Part shown: positions 44,401-55,360 of the stretch, piece by piece
How the letters are laid out: each line of letters begins with the position of its first letter
Position numbering within the stretch: the stretch's first letter is position 1
Assembly: GCA_000750105.3 (NCBI GenBank)
Contig: JPHH03000025.1
Span: forward strand, 186,001 to 250,000
DNA from: Tolypocladium sp. Sup5 PDA-1
Lineage: Eukaryota > Ascomycota > Sordariomycetes > Hypocreales > Ophiocordycipitaceae
Direction of reading: 5' to 3'
DNA: 64,000 nucleotides
Notes under the pieces: model-generated
Databases searched by the model: none
Told to the model about the DNA's origin: nothing
What the model saw: the letters and a program-made list of their open reading frames with translations, nothing else
Program-made: the position numbers and the translations under genes

Positions 44401-46133
44401 ATCAGCGACTTCTTCCATGGCCTTTCAGGTATGGACTGCGACGTCTTAGCGAGTCATAACGGCTGCCGCTCCAACGTGTTGTGCATACAAGGATCCGACA
44501 CGGGGCCAGCTGCGACCTTCATTCTCAACGGTTTCGTTTCTATGAGCAACGTGAGTAGGAGTCCTCGGCATGGGAAACCATAGCCATCCAGTCCCCCCTA
44601 ATTTACCGTTTTAACCACAAACCTACCCTCACAGATGCTTCTTAACATGTACGATGGCATTCAAGACAGCCAACAGTCACTCGAGGTGACTGGCAAGCTC
44701 GAGAGTTTCGTCAAGACTTTTGCACCAGAACCTAAAGAAGACCTCGCCCTGAAGATCATCTTGGACATTGTTAGCTTTGGCTTGAGCGCCGCCACAGGTC
44801 CTTTTTTCAATAATTGTGAGTGCTAATGGCCTACGTTTTCCCATCTATTCGTTCAAAATTAGGTCTGGGAGCATATGCAGACAAGTTTGCTAACCGACGG
44901 CATGCCTACAGTCTTGCGAAATACTCCTTGGGGCAAATCAAACAAGGACTCCGGTGATAACATCAAGGATACTCTCAGAGCTGTCATCACCTTCTCCTTC
45001 ACGACAGCCAAGGACGCTATGTAAGTTCCCATGACGGTTAACACCCTGCCAGTATCTACGGCTCCTGCCACCGCGACTATCAAATTGGCGTTCTCTACCG
45101 AGCGAATGGTGCAACCTGAACAGAAACGCTAATACCTTCTTTTTACTGTTCAATAGGAAACCGAAACCAGCGACTGATGCGGACATGAGTGCCCAGCTCT
45201 CAGTACTCGTTCGACATTACAAGACGGCACTTACCGAAGTATCGAAGCAGACCTTCAGTGGCTCCGACGAGAGCATTGATATGCTCCGCCATGCCATTGG
45301 CGGCGGGAAGTTGCTAGAGTCGAAACCAAGTGGCAAGCTAGACCTGGAAGACCGAAGTAAGCATTTAGAAACACACTCATACTCACGACCGCTGGATCCC
45401 TTTCCACCTCCTCTTCATTTTGCCGTCTCAGGCCAGCTTGCCCGTGTATAGACTAACCACGGCGCGATATAGTGTCAAAGCTCTTCTACGCGATGCTCAT
45501 CCCGTACCTTTGGCGGCAGAAAGGCTGGAAGCCAGTCCTCGTGGATACGAAGACTAACTGCGACAGCAAGGCCAAGATCGAGCTCATCGCAGACGACAAC
45601 GGCAAGGTCTGCGTCGACGGCAAGCGGTATTACCTCGTCCGGCCCGACGACTCCATCGCAGACTGCTCGGGCACCGGAGGGCAGTGGGGTCGGAACGAGT
45701 GCCGCTTGTCGAAAGCAAAAAGCCTGGACGGCTTCGATAAGCTCAAGGGCGGCGCGTGGTCGAATCTACGAAGGGAGGACTTGGCGGCCAGGTGAGTTTA
45801 ACCCCCTGTACGGAGTATTTGCCCCTGCGATGTGCACGCTAGGAGAAGACCGTGAGATGTCATGCCGTGTGCGACTGTAGCTGACCAACCCTTTCTCTGA
45901 GCAGCATCGTGGCTCGCACGAAAGTCAACTGGAAAAACCCAACTGACGAGGGCAATTGGCCTGCCTTTGATAACAGCGACCATTTCGACAAGATGTGGGA
46001 CTGGATTAATGAAGATAATATGATCCAGGTTCCTGGGCTTATTGATATTCCCATGTGCGGTATAGAAGAGTTCAAAAACAATTGGGCGCATACCAAGAAC
46101 AACTACTACTCCTGGCCCTGCAATAGGCCGTAG
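41433..46133 (+). CDS. Large LysM-CBM18-GH18 chitinase, killer-toxin-like (subgroup C)
   Basis: Nine exons: 41433-43297, 43371-43405, 43479-43610, 43664-44550, 44635-44815, 44912-45020, 45157-45356, 45473-45791 and 45905-46133, 1318 aa, all in frame. Signal peptide MLAKPTVAAAALSFVLGGALA. An N-terminal domain of about 280 aa precedes two LysM-like modules (CWARQVVAGDSCGSMASKCG; CYTYGVLAGDYCAKIAEDYN), then a CBM18 chitin-binding module (CGPQVPG...ACCNVWGQCGTTEDFC). GH18 begins MTLGYFEAWNYKRGC; exons 2-3 build DGIDLDWE with catalytic Glu about residue 634, and YMTYDLHGQWDY follows. A 450 aa C-terminal region resembles the tail of zymocin alpha/beta-like subgroup C chitinases. Such chitinases often neighbour LysM proteins in Trichoderma, as here. 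Expected role: secreted attack on chitin of other fungi, insects or nematodes. Confidence 0.93.
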
Positions 46134-46770
46134 ATAATACCCAGATAGCTGTAGCTGAGGAAGCTTGAGAAGGGTAGGTGCTAATAGTTGATTGCCCGTT
46201 TTACTACGGACTAAGTTACGGAGTAAAATACATCCCAGGAGGCAGAGCCGTTGCTGAGCCCGAACGGTACCTTGTACTTGAACGCCCCGTACCGAGTGCG
46301 AAAGGTGCGCGTAGCCGGTTACAGGCCTGACGGATATCCAGCTTGGTGACCACCACGGCGTGCGCCAGCAGGGCTATGGTTTCCTAAATTAGGGGCAGAG
46401 GGTGCTGATATCGCTGCGTAATTGCGTTAAGCTTCTGGTAGTCCGTGGTCGACACAGAAACGCAGGCTGTCATCATGCTGCTTCACACAGACATGAGCTG
46501 GCGGGGCGACAGCGGGCCCGCCTCGCTGCCCGAAACTCCGAAACAGCGCGCGGTACGAGTACGGGCCACAGCTGCGCAACGTCGCCAAGAACGGTGGAGG
46601 GGAAGAAGAGCACCGCCACCTCAAGTTCTGCAACATCATTCCATCCATCACCCTTCTCCCACTCGCTTTTCTCCTCTTTCACCCACATACGCATCACGAC
46701 CACTGTCCTTCTTCCACGTCCGCCTCGAACACCGCCGAGTAGGAGCTGGCCAGAGCCCCCTCAATCCAAA
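46134..46770. other. Intergenic, 637 bp
   Basis: Chitinase 3' flank and promoter of the SH3 gene. A CT-rich tract (about 46640-46690) lies 80-130 bp before the SH3 ATG. No coding signal. Confidence 0.45.
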
Positions 46771-47625
46771 ATGGTGTCCGCCGACCGCCAGACCATCATG
46801 GAGACCAACCGGTCGCTCCGCAACATCAAGACGGTAGGCCGCCGAGTTGACGGTCGCGCTGCTTGAGAATGATCTAACAGACACCAGGAACTGGAAAACC
46901 TGCTCGAAAAAGGTGTCATCGACGAGAGCGTCTTCGACAACATCAGCGCCGCCCTACCCCAAGAGTCGCCTCTCTCCGGCCCCCTCCGCACAGCCACGAG
47001 TAGCAACGCATCGCCAGCGCCCGCGCGCAGCAGCCCGGCGCAGAACGACAGCAGCACCAACCCGCCCCCGACGCAGGCGTTCCACAACCTCAGCATCAAC
47101 TCCAGCTCGCCCGCGCCGCCATCGTACGATGCTACGCCCGCCCCCAACGTCCCGAGCCGCAACGTCAAGCCCGTCGTCGCCCACGCCCGCGCGCTCTACC
47201 GCTACGGCGCATCCGACGCCCGCGACGTCTCGTTCGAAAAGGACGACAAGATCGCCGTCCACGAGTACATGAACCAGGACTGGTGGATGGGCCAGAACCT
47301 GCGCACCGGTCAGGAGGGCATCTTCCCGCGCAGCTACGTCCTCGTCGAGCCCGACCACCAAAAGGGCCCGGGCGCTCCTCCACAGGTCCCCTACGCCCAG
47401 CCCCAGTACGGCTACCCGAACCAGCAGGGCCCGCCGCCGCAGCAGAACCCGTACAACGCCAACGTGCCGCCCGTGGCCGTGGCGGAGCAGCCAGCGCAGG
47501 AGGGGGGCGGCGCCGGCGGCAAGGCGGGCGAGTACGGCAAGAAGTTTGGCAAGAAGCTGGGCAATGCCGCCGTCTTTGGTGCTGGCGCGACGATTGGAAG
47601 CAACATTGTGAACAGCATCTTTTAA
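46771..47625 (+). CDS. LSB1/PIN3-like SH3-domain protein
   Basis: Exons 46771-46833 and 46888-47625 around a 54 bp intron, 266 aa. The N-terminal helical segment MVSADRQTIMETNRSLRNIK then TELENLLEKGVIDESVFDNI is typical of yeast Lsb1/Lsb2(Pin3). After a Ser/Pro/Asn linker there is a complete SH3 domain: ARALYRYGASDARDVSFEKD, DWWMGQNLRTGQEGIFPRSYV. The C-terminus is Pro/Gln/Tyr-rich (PYAQPQYGYPNQQ) and ends with a Gly/Lys stretch (EYGKKFGKKLGNAAVFGAG). In yeast these proteins bind Las17/WASP and regulate cortical actin and endocytosis; the Gln/Asn/Tyr-rich tail is associated with prion-like aggregation there. Confidence 0.9.
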
Positions 47626-48042
47626 CCTGGCAGGGAGGGATACGTTATATAGACTGGCCCATATGTGGCGGCTCTTTGCACACTGGCGTTGTGGCTTTGG
47701 GTATTAATATGACATTATGACAATTTATTTTCTTCAGTTCTGCTGTGGCTCTCGCTTCCTGCTTGACGACATCGTGAACTCTCAATACAAATCATCCCCG
47801 CTGCTTCTCCGGAGCTGTCCATGGCTCCCAACGGCGGTTGTCCATGTGATGCCCATCGACGCTAGAATCGCCACTGTCAGCCACACCGAATGCGGCGCCC
47901 CACCACGAAAAAGTCCCAGGACAGCAACGGTCGGTGACGAGTGCAAAAGCGTAAAATTCTCTGCCAGGCCTCATCCACAAGAACGACATTAACAGGCCTG
48001 CGTTCCGAGTCTCGGCACGCAAAGGCTTCAATCGAACTGAAA
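47626..48042. other. Intergenic, 417 bp
   Basis: 3' flank of the SH3 gene and promoter of the CMS1 gene. Nothing distinct seen. Confidence 0.45.
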
Positions 48043-49026
48043 ATGTCGAACCCAAAGAAGCGCGCGGCAGAGTCTGCGCCGCCGCCCAAAAAGGCCAAGA
48101 AGAGAAAGACAAAGTTTCAACAAGAGGATGAAGCCTTGGACACGGAGCTCGGCCTCAACACGCTGTTCTCACGCATGGACAACCAGCTGCTGGCGGATCA
48201 TTTGGCGCAAAAGATAAGCCGGTTTGGAGGCGACTTGAGCTCCGTCGAGCTCTCCGACCTGACAGTTTCAGGTGAGCTTCGCCGAGTTGAGCGTGATGGG
48301 AGTCTCATCCTGCTGACCTTGCGGGCTTGCAGCAAACTCGATACAGGACACGACGTCGTGGCAGGAGAAGAGGACTCTCGATAACCTCCCTGGCTTCCTG
48401 GAAAAGTTCGCCGAGGACCCCGAGAGCCTGAAGAAGGTGCCCAAGAAGAAGGGCTCGCCGCACACGCTCATCGTCGCAGGAGCTGGCCTGAGAGCAGCCG
48501 ACATCGTCAGGTATTATGGGCTGCCTCCCTGTGCGACTCTGCAGCCGAGCTAACGCGGCGTAACAAAGAGCGACTCGCAAGTTCTCCAGCAAGGACAATA
48601 CCGTGGCGAAGCTGGTAAGTCGAGACCCGGGGTTCCACGGGCTCATGCACCTCCCCCATGCTCATGCTCACCTTCCGCCAGTTTGCAAAGCACATGAAGG
48701 TCGACGAACAGGTCGCCTTCCTCAAGAACACCAAGACGGGCATCGGCGTCGGCACGCCTGCGCGCTTGATGGAGCTGATTGACAATAGTGAGGAGCCTCT
48801 TCCCCCAGCTGGCCGTGGACGCGAGATGCTGACCAGATGGCCAGGCGCGCTGTCGTTGGACAACTTGAAGCGGCTGGTGGTCGACGCCTCCCACATCGAC
48901 CAAAAGAAGAGGGGCGTCCTGGACATGAAGGACACCATGATGCCGCTTGCCCGCTTCCTGGTGAGGGGCGAGTTCAAGGACAGGTACGCGGACGAGAAGA
49001 AGCCGCTGGCACTGCTGTTCTACTAG
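48043..49026 (+). CDS. CMS1: Cms1-like small-subunit processome/ribosome biogenesis protein
   Basis: Exons 48043-48271, 48333-48510, 48569-48614 and 48682-49026, 265 aa; exon 3 is only 46 bp. A basic N-terminus (MSNPKKRAAESAPPPKKAKK) serves as nuclear signal. The Cms1 core reads TTSWQEKRTLDNLPGFLEKF, GSPHTLIVAGAGLRAADIVR, FAKHMKVDEQVAFLKNTKTG, IGVGTPARLMELIDN and LVVDASHIDQKKRGVLDMKD, a DEAD-helicase-like fold without a full ATP site. Yeast Cms1 associates with 90S pre-ribosomes. Family match is strong over the whole length. Confidence 0.9.
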
Positions 49027-49532
49027 ATACCCCAAGTGGCCGATGGTGGGGCCACCACTGGCAGCGATAATGACCAAGACCTTCCTTTTTCTCGAGTCCG
49101 CACTGGTTGTTGACTTGCCTACTTTCTGAACTCTTGCCCCATGTCCTGCTTGGTGCCATGGAGTTGGACAAGTGAGATGACTTGGCCATTATTAACCGCC
49201 TTCGGAAAGAGTGTTCATGCCGAGGACCAGAGTTCCTGGAGCGGCTCTTGCCTCTTGCCTCGTGGACAAGATGCTCAGCCCAGAGTCTGCTCCTTCCCTC
49301 TTGCTCGTTCTGGCTCCCCTGACCATCCCTCTACCCGCCCTCCTCAACTCTTCTTCTCTTCTTCCCCTCGCCATCACCATCCAGCATTCACCTCAAGCCC
49401 TCGTTGCACGCTTTCTTGAAGCCCCATCTCTCGTTTTTGGATCCCCTTCCATTCATTCTCCCATTTTGGTGACTATCGTTAATTACGACTAGCCATTTCC
49501 ACAGCTATTCACTCCGTCCACACGCAGGCGAC
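49027..49532. other. Intergenic, 506 bp
   Basis: 3' flank of CMS1 and promoter of the CFEM-like gene, with C/T-rich tracts at about 49300-49400. No gene seen. Confidence 0.45.
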
Positions 49533-51996
49533 ATGAAGACTAGTCTCCTGGGCGGCCTGCTCCTGTTCGGCCTCGCCGGCGGGCAGAGCCATGCCAGCAA
49601 CGTGGCACCATGTGAGCAGGCACTTCTCTGCCGGCAATGAAAGCTTGCTGACGCTCTGCTAGCATGTGTTGTCGACTGCACCAAGAACATGGCCAACCAG
49701 ACCGCCGTAGAGGGGATGCGAGCCGTCTGCCACAACGTGGCGAAGCAAAGAGTGAGTTTGAATCCAGTCCCCCTTTGACACACGCTCACCATCGGGTCAA
49801 CAGGCTCTCTTCCATTGCCTGCTCAACGCATGTCCCTCCCAATCTTATGGCTACGCCCTCGGATATACCATTTCTGCTTGTTCCGACCTTGGTGCCGGCA
49901 TCAGCCCGCTCCATCCCATCGAGGTTCATCACGTCGCCCCTGTCAAACGACAAAACATTCCCACCGAGCCGGGTCCTGTCTTGCCAAGCCCGTCTACTCT
50001 TCACAGCGGACAGATTCTCACCTTTGACCACAAATTCGCTGTAGCTCTGAACTGCAACGCAGGCGCTGATGGCCTGGTTACCCTGTCTGTCACTGCCCCG
50101 GACTCCGCTGCAACACCCTTTGGTTCCAATGGTGGAAATTCCAACCCTGGCGACAGCGATCGTCTTGGAAACAATGATGCCCAAGGAGATTCGTCAAGGC
50201 AGCCACAGAACCCTCATCAACAAGGCCCGGATGGGAGAAACACCTACATGGAGGACCCTAACTGTGATCCAACCACCACGTCTTCCCATTCGCGTACTGT
50301 GGCTGGAGCACAAAGGACTGGATGCCCTTGCGAAAGCTCTTCCAGCAGCACTTCGCCATGGCTTACCTCGGCCACGCTGTTCCAAAGTTCCGCTGAGCAG
50401 CAGTCCGGATCTCTGCCTTTGTCCACCACGACCCTCAGCTCGTCTTGGTTTCCCGTCCAGACGAGCCGTGCCCAAACCGAAACCTGTGAGGACGCAAGCT
50501 TGCTGGTTAATTCAACCATGACTACCACCAGTTACATTCAGCCATCGTCGTTGCTCGGTCCTGTCACCCAAAGACCTGGGCCACTGTCGTCGACGGATTG
50601 TTCCGAATTTGCGGCAGCGTCTGTGTCCACGCCACCCACAACTTCAGCAACGGCGACTCTGACGACTTCCTCTACGTCTGGCTGGAGCACAAGCACCCTC
50701 ACATCGAGCCTGTCCTCCACATCCGAAGACCCTTGCACAAATTCGTCGTCCACCAGCACCAGCTCAAGTTCCTGGTACTCGACGACCACAACTTCGACTT
50801 CCACATCATGCACAGAAGGGCCCACCAGTTCCACGTCGACTACCCAACGCTCGTCCATGTCCACTAGAACTGATGCCACCGACTGCACTGAATCCAGCAC
50901 GAGCTTCTCACGCACGCAGGATCCCTCTGCGACCGCTTCGCTGCATGAAGCCTCCACCAATGTGACTTCAGTGAGGTCCACGCAATCGTCTTGGACAACT
51001 GCTTCAACTTCTCTTTCAACCTCTTTGATCCTTATAACTGGACCGCCGGCATACACAACGCTGGCGCCACCAACCCCTCCGGCCTACCTTCCTCCACTGG
51101 CGCAATACTCGTATGGCGACCCACCGATGTATTCCAGGCTTAGCGCTAGCATGCCGACTTCGTCTGTCCCAGGATGGTCTTCAACCATCACCCAGACCAC
51201 TGGACCTGGCGTTTTTGGATCACAAGATACCACCATGACTGGCAGCACTTCATCGACATGGTCAAGCATGTACCCAGAGTCGTACGCTCCGAGTTCCTCG
51301 ACACTGGGAGGCCCCGCACCAACACGCACCCAGATGCCGGCGGAGCCTGTTGATGGTTTCCCCTTTGGCTTGTCCGCAGTGCCTGACAACAACAGCGTCG
51401 GTGGGAAAGGCGACAGCATGGACAATGGCCCCTCGGAGAGCTCGGCTGCTCAAACCTTGGAATCCCTGGTCGAAGAGGGAAGTCCGATAGGAACGCGGTC
51501 GGATCTCGCTGGAGCATCTGCTGCACCCCCGGCTCAGGTCACGGAAGGGACTACCGCATATGACGATGCGAACCATGCGGTTCTGGTGACCATCATATCG
51601 CCTGATGTCAATGGCGAAGTTCGCACCACAGTCATGAGTGTTCACGAGAGTGCGCCTTGGGCAACAACTGCGTCTCGCGACAATTCGAAATCTGGGCTGG
51701 ATGCACCAGGAAAAGATGCTCCTGCAAGCTCGCGGAATGACCTCTTGTTTGCGCTGGCCAATTCGGAAACCAGCGATCAAGGACGCTGGCCAGGGCCCGT
51801 GCCGGAAACCACATTCGTCGCCCCAGGGCCCGATATGACAGGGACGTTTGTGCGATCTGATATCAAAGTGAGTGAAATGGAAGCAACACCAACCGTGGTG
51901 ACGGCTGGGTCCAATGGACTGCGACCAAGCCTGTCCCTCGTCTGTGCCACAATCCTGGTGGCAGTCTTGGGGGTCACTGCGGCAACTGTGAGCTGA
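49533..51996 (+). CDS. CFEM-like, Ser/Thr-rich GPI-anchored cell-wall protein
   Basis: Exons 49533-49611, 49663-49751 and 49804-51996, 786 aa. Signal peptide MKTSLLGGLLLFGLAGGQSHA. The N-terminal cysteine domain runs from CVVDC to CSDLGAG: spacing C-x3-C-x16-C-x11-C-x4-C-x15-C. The last four cysteines match the CFEM spacing exactly, but two of the usual eight and the axial Asp are missing. About 600 aa of Ser/Thr/Pro low complexity follow (SSTSTSSSSWYSTTTTSTS type), then a hydrophobic tail (LSLVCATILVAVLGVTAATVS) for a GPI anchor. CFEM proteins handle haem/iron or act in appressoria and walls; this divergent form may be structural. Confidence 0.82.
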
Positions 51997-52394
51997 AAGC
52001 GGCAACGCAACGGGGAGCAGACTTGACGGAGCAATGACTAGACGCAGCTTCTCAGCTGCGATTTCTTTTGTTACGTGAATATTAAATGCTGATTATGGGG
52101 GGAATATGATGAGGGCATGGCCATTGTTACCACGACGGTTTTCTTCACGTGTAGAGACTAGACTAATGGGATAATACGCCGCATCGGCATTGACAGAAGT
52201 TTGGTGCTGCCTCGCCGTGGAGAGACGTTGATGTTGTGAGGTTGTGCAAATGTGAAGTTGTGGTGCAATGGACCCTGGATCTTGAGGTCGTGCCATGATA
52301 CCTAGCGAGCATTTCATGTCTCGGCTTCTCGAGCTCTAATAGCACACCACCCACACTAATATACCGCCGGGTTGCGGGCTCGTACTGGGCACCA
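51997..52394. other. Intergenic between convergent genes
   Basis: 398 bp of 3' flanks, nothing else seen. Confidence 0.45.
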
Positions 52395-54627
52395 TTACGA
52401 TTTGCCCGACGGAATGTCGAAAAACACCAGCCGATTCCCCTCCGCTAACTGCAAATTGTCGAGAATGTAATACCCCTTGCGCTCAAACTGAATCATCGCT
52501 CCAGGCTCGAGGTCAGCAACGTTGCAGTCCGCAAAGGCCTGGTCCCTGAACTCAGTCTTCGGCGTCAGGCAGTCCTCAATCGAATCCGACTTTTCCAGCT
52601 TATTCTTCGTGATGAGGTAGTCGAAAGATACAACGTCGACGGGGACCAGGTTGTCGGGCACAGCAGCCAGCCAGGTGACCTTCTTCGTCTTCTTGACGTC
52701 GCCCTCGAGGTGCAGCTCAAAAGCGACTTCAGTAACCGGTCCTTCTGCATCCTTTCTGATGATGTTGCGTACGAAAGCGTTATCCCAGTTCATTAATGTG
52801 ATCTCCTCGCCGACGGTCAATTCAGCCGCGTCTACCTGTTCCAGCAAGATCGACTCTGCAGTCATCACCTTCTTCATCCCGAGCTCAGGATTCTTGTGAT
52901 ACCGAGGTTTCATTAGCGTTCTAGGCTCGTCGATGCCAGCCACAGTGCATCTGACTGCGTCCTTGGCAACGAGGGCGGTGTGCCGAGGACAAGAGGGATC
53001 AATGTACTTCTTGTTCAAGGCCCAAAAAGCGCCCCATTCCAGATTCAAGACGTTCCTGCTGGGACCCTGCTTGAGAATGAACTCGCGGAGAGCATGCACC
53101 GTCATGCCTCGACGAGTAATTCCCCTGATGGTAGGCATTCGGGGGTCGTCCCAGCCCCAAACCTTGCCCTCATTGACAATTTTGGTGAGCTTCCTTTTGG
53201 ACAAGACCGTCCTGATGAAGTTTATGCGGGAGAAGTCCCAGATATCGACTTTGCGGAGGCGAAGGGCGTCCTGAAATCACTCGTACTGGACATTGCGGTC
53301 ACGGTACTCATTGGTCCTTAAAGCGAGTGTCACGCCTTCGACGGAGTCTAGAATGGGGGCACAGAAATCGTACGTTGGGTAAATCTTCCAGGTGGTGCCT
53401 GTACGGTGGTGCGGCGTCATGTTGCAGCGGTAGATGACTGGATCTCTGAGCGTACCATTCGGGCTGTCATACGCGATCCTTGCTCGGAGACACCAGCGTT
53501 GGCCCTGCTCGGACCCAGACTTCATTTCTTCAAAGTGTGCCAGAGTCTCTTCGATGCTGAGGCCGCGACGCTTGGATGGCAGACGGTTCCGCCTATCTTC
53601 GTCGCCTTTTCCAAGCTCGGAGTCATCCGCAAAGGCCTTTCCATCCTTGATTAGCTGAATGGCGTATTCGTACATGACCTGGAAATAGTCGCTAGAGAAG
53701 CTGGTTTTCTCGCAAACTATCCCCATGAGCTTCAAATCATGAATGATGGCATCCTGAAACTCCATGGATTCGTTGGTTGGGTTCGTGTCATCAAACCGAC
53801 AGATCAAGGTCCCTCCAGGCTTCTGATGCGCAAAGTAGTCGTTGAGCAGCGCTGCTTTAGCATGACCAATGTGCAGGTAGCCGGAGGGTTCAGGGGGAAA
53901 CCTCGTAACCATTGGTTGGTCCATTCGAGGAAGGTCAATCTCGTAGCTGGCACCTTTGTAGCTAGCACCTTTCGCTGAGGTGTCGGTCCCTTCCTTCGTT
54001 TCGTCCGAGGCGGGGCTCGCGATGGCGGCGATGGCATCAGACATCCATGCAGCTGAGTATTCGACATACTCATACCACCTGAGTACATTCTTGTAACTCT
54101 TCTTCGCCACAGACAAAGGCAACATGGTTGCCGCGAAGGGTGGCCCATACCACCAGGTCGGCAGCGCTGAGTCGATGACCCGCCAGGTAGGTCCTCAGCG
54201 TGAGATGTACGTCGAGCTCAGCCAGGGTATTGTCCAATTTCTGAAAGTTTTTGGTGCCAAGGGTCGCTCGCTTTGCAGTCCATTTCGTCGCCTGAGTCGT
54301 AAATTGTTAACAAGATAAGCACGAACGGGAAGGGCAGACGTCGACTTGATGGACGGATGATGAGAGCCATACCGAGGACTTTTCAGGACCGAGCACCCCG
54401 TCGGGGCGGGACAGAGAACAGAGATACTCGATAGCACTGTCGTCAAGGAGCGTCTCCTCCTCCGTGATAGTGAGCCTCACAAGACCAACGGGAACCAAGT
54501 TCGAGGCGTCGTGCAATGTGGTCGTCAGGTTTGGAAAAAGCTCGCTTCTCTTGGCGTACTCCGCCAGAATCGTAGCTGGTAAAACGCGAACCAGCTCAAC
54601 TTTCGCAGCGACATCGATTTTGGTCAT
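52395..54627 (-). pseudogene. Cytosolic glutamyl-tRNA synthetase copy with a frameshift and a nonsense codon
   Basis: Exon 1 54373-54627 (MTKIDVAAKVELVRVLPATI) splices over 81 bp to 54291 (ATKWTAKRATLGTKNFQKLD), the GST-like N-domain of eukaryotic GluRS. At the T-run 54115-54117 one extra base shifts the frame between RGNHVA and SVAKKSYKNVLRWYEY. The catalytic core then holds HIGH as GYLHIGHAKAALL, and PHHRTGTTWKIYPTYD. At 53277-53279 a TGA replaces the conserved Trp (RDRNVQYE-stop-FQDALRLRK). The frame continues through KMSKS as TVLSKRKLTKIV and GWDDPRMPTIRGITRRGM to a normal anticodon-binding end. Both lesions would truncate the protein. GluRS is essential, so either another copy exists and this one is decaying, or the assembly is wrong here. 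The family assignment is firm; its status is not. Confidence 0.85.
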
Positions 54628-55360
54628 GGCGACGAAGGTATTCCGTTGTTGTGTTCGTTCGCAAGGGCTCGTGGACCGAAAGGAGGTGCGGGGATGAAGG
54701 AGTTGAATTGATTCACAGGGATGCCCTCTTTGGACCTTGTCTACGCGACCTGACACTCCTCATAACATGGACGAATAAGAGTCATTGCCGAGTTGTGCCG
54801 CGAGTTCAGCTCTTAGTCGATACGCAAGATCGTGATGGAAGAACATGCACAAAGCAAAGTACAATCCATAGCTTCGCCTCCAATATTTGGGCCCCGGTCT
54901 GGCAACAAAAGCGAAACATGCTGAAAGAAGAAAAATCAAGTACATCGAAGACGCGGGAAGCACATTCCGCCGATGCCGTCACGGCCAGAGCACAAACACC
55001 CAAGCGCCCCTCGAAATACATGGCCGAAAAATGCGCGAGGCCGTGGCAGACTCGCTAGAAGCCGCCCCGAGGCGGCCCGTAACCCCTTTGCATGTCTGTG
55101 AAGCTCCGCGCCGGGGACCCGGCGACCCCATTCTCGAGAACGGTCAAGGTTCAAGACCCTTGCTGACGGTTGTGGCTAGCGGCGGAGCAGGGGTCGGTAG
55201 TGGGCGCGGCTTCATGCTGGCCCCGCCAAAATTTCTGGCAAACTCTGCCTCTCCAGAGCCCAGTGGAGAGGATAAAAGTTCCCCACGACTGATACCTTTT
55301 GCTCTCGTCAAACCGACACTTGAACCAATTGCGCCGCGTTTTGGATATCCTTGATCGACA
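54628..55360. promoter_or_regulatory. Divergent promoter region, 733 bp
   Basis: Between the GluRS-copy start (54627, minus) and the NOP6-like start (55361, plus). No motif I can assign. Confidence 0.45.
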
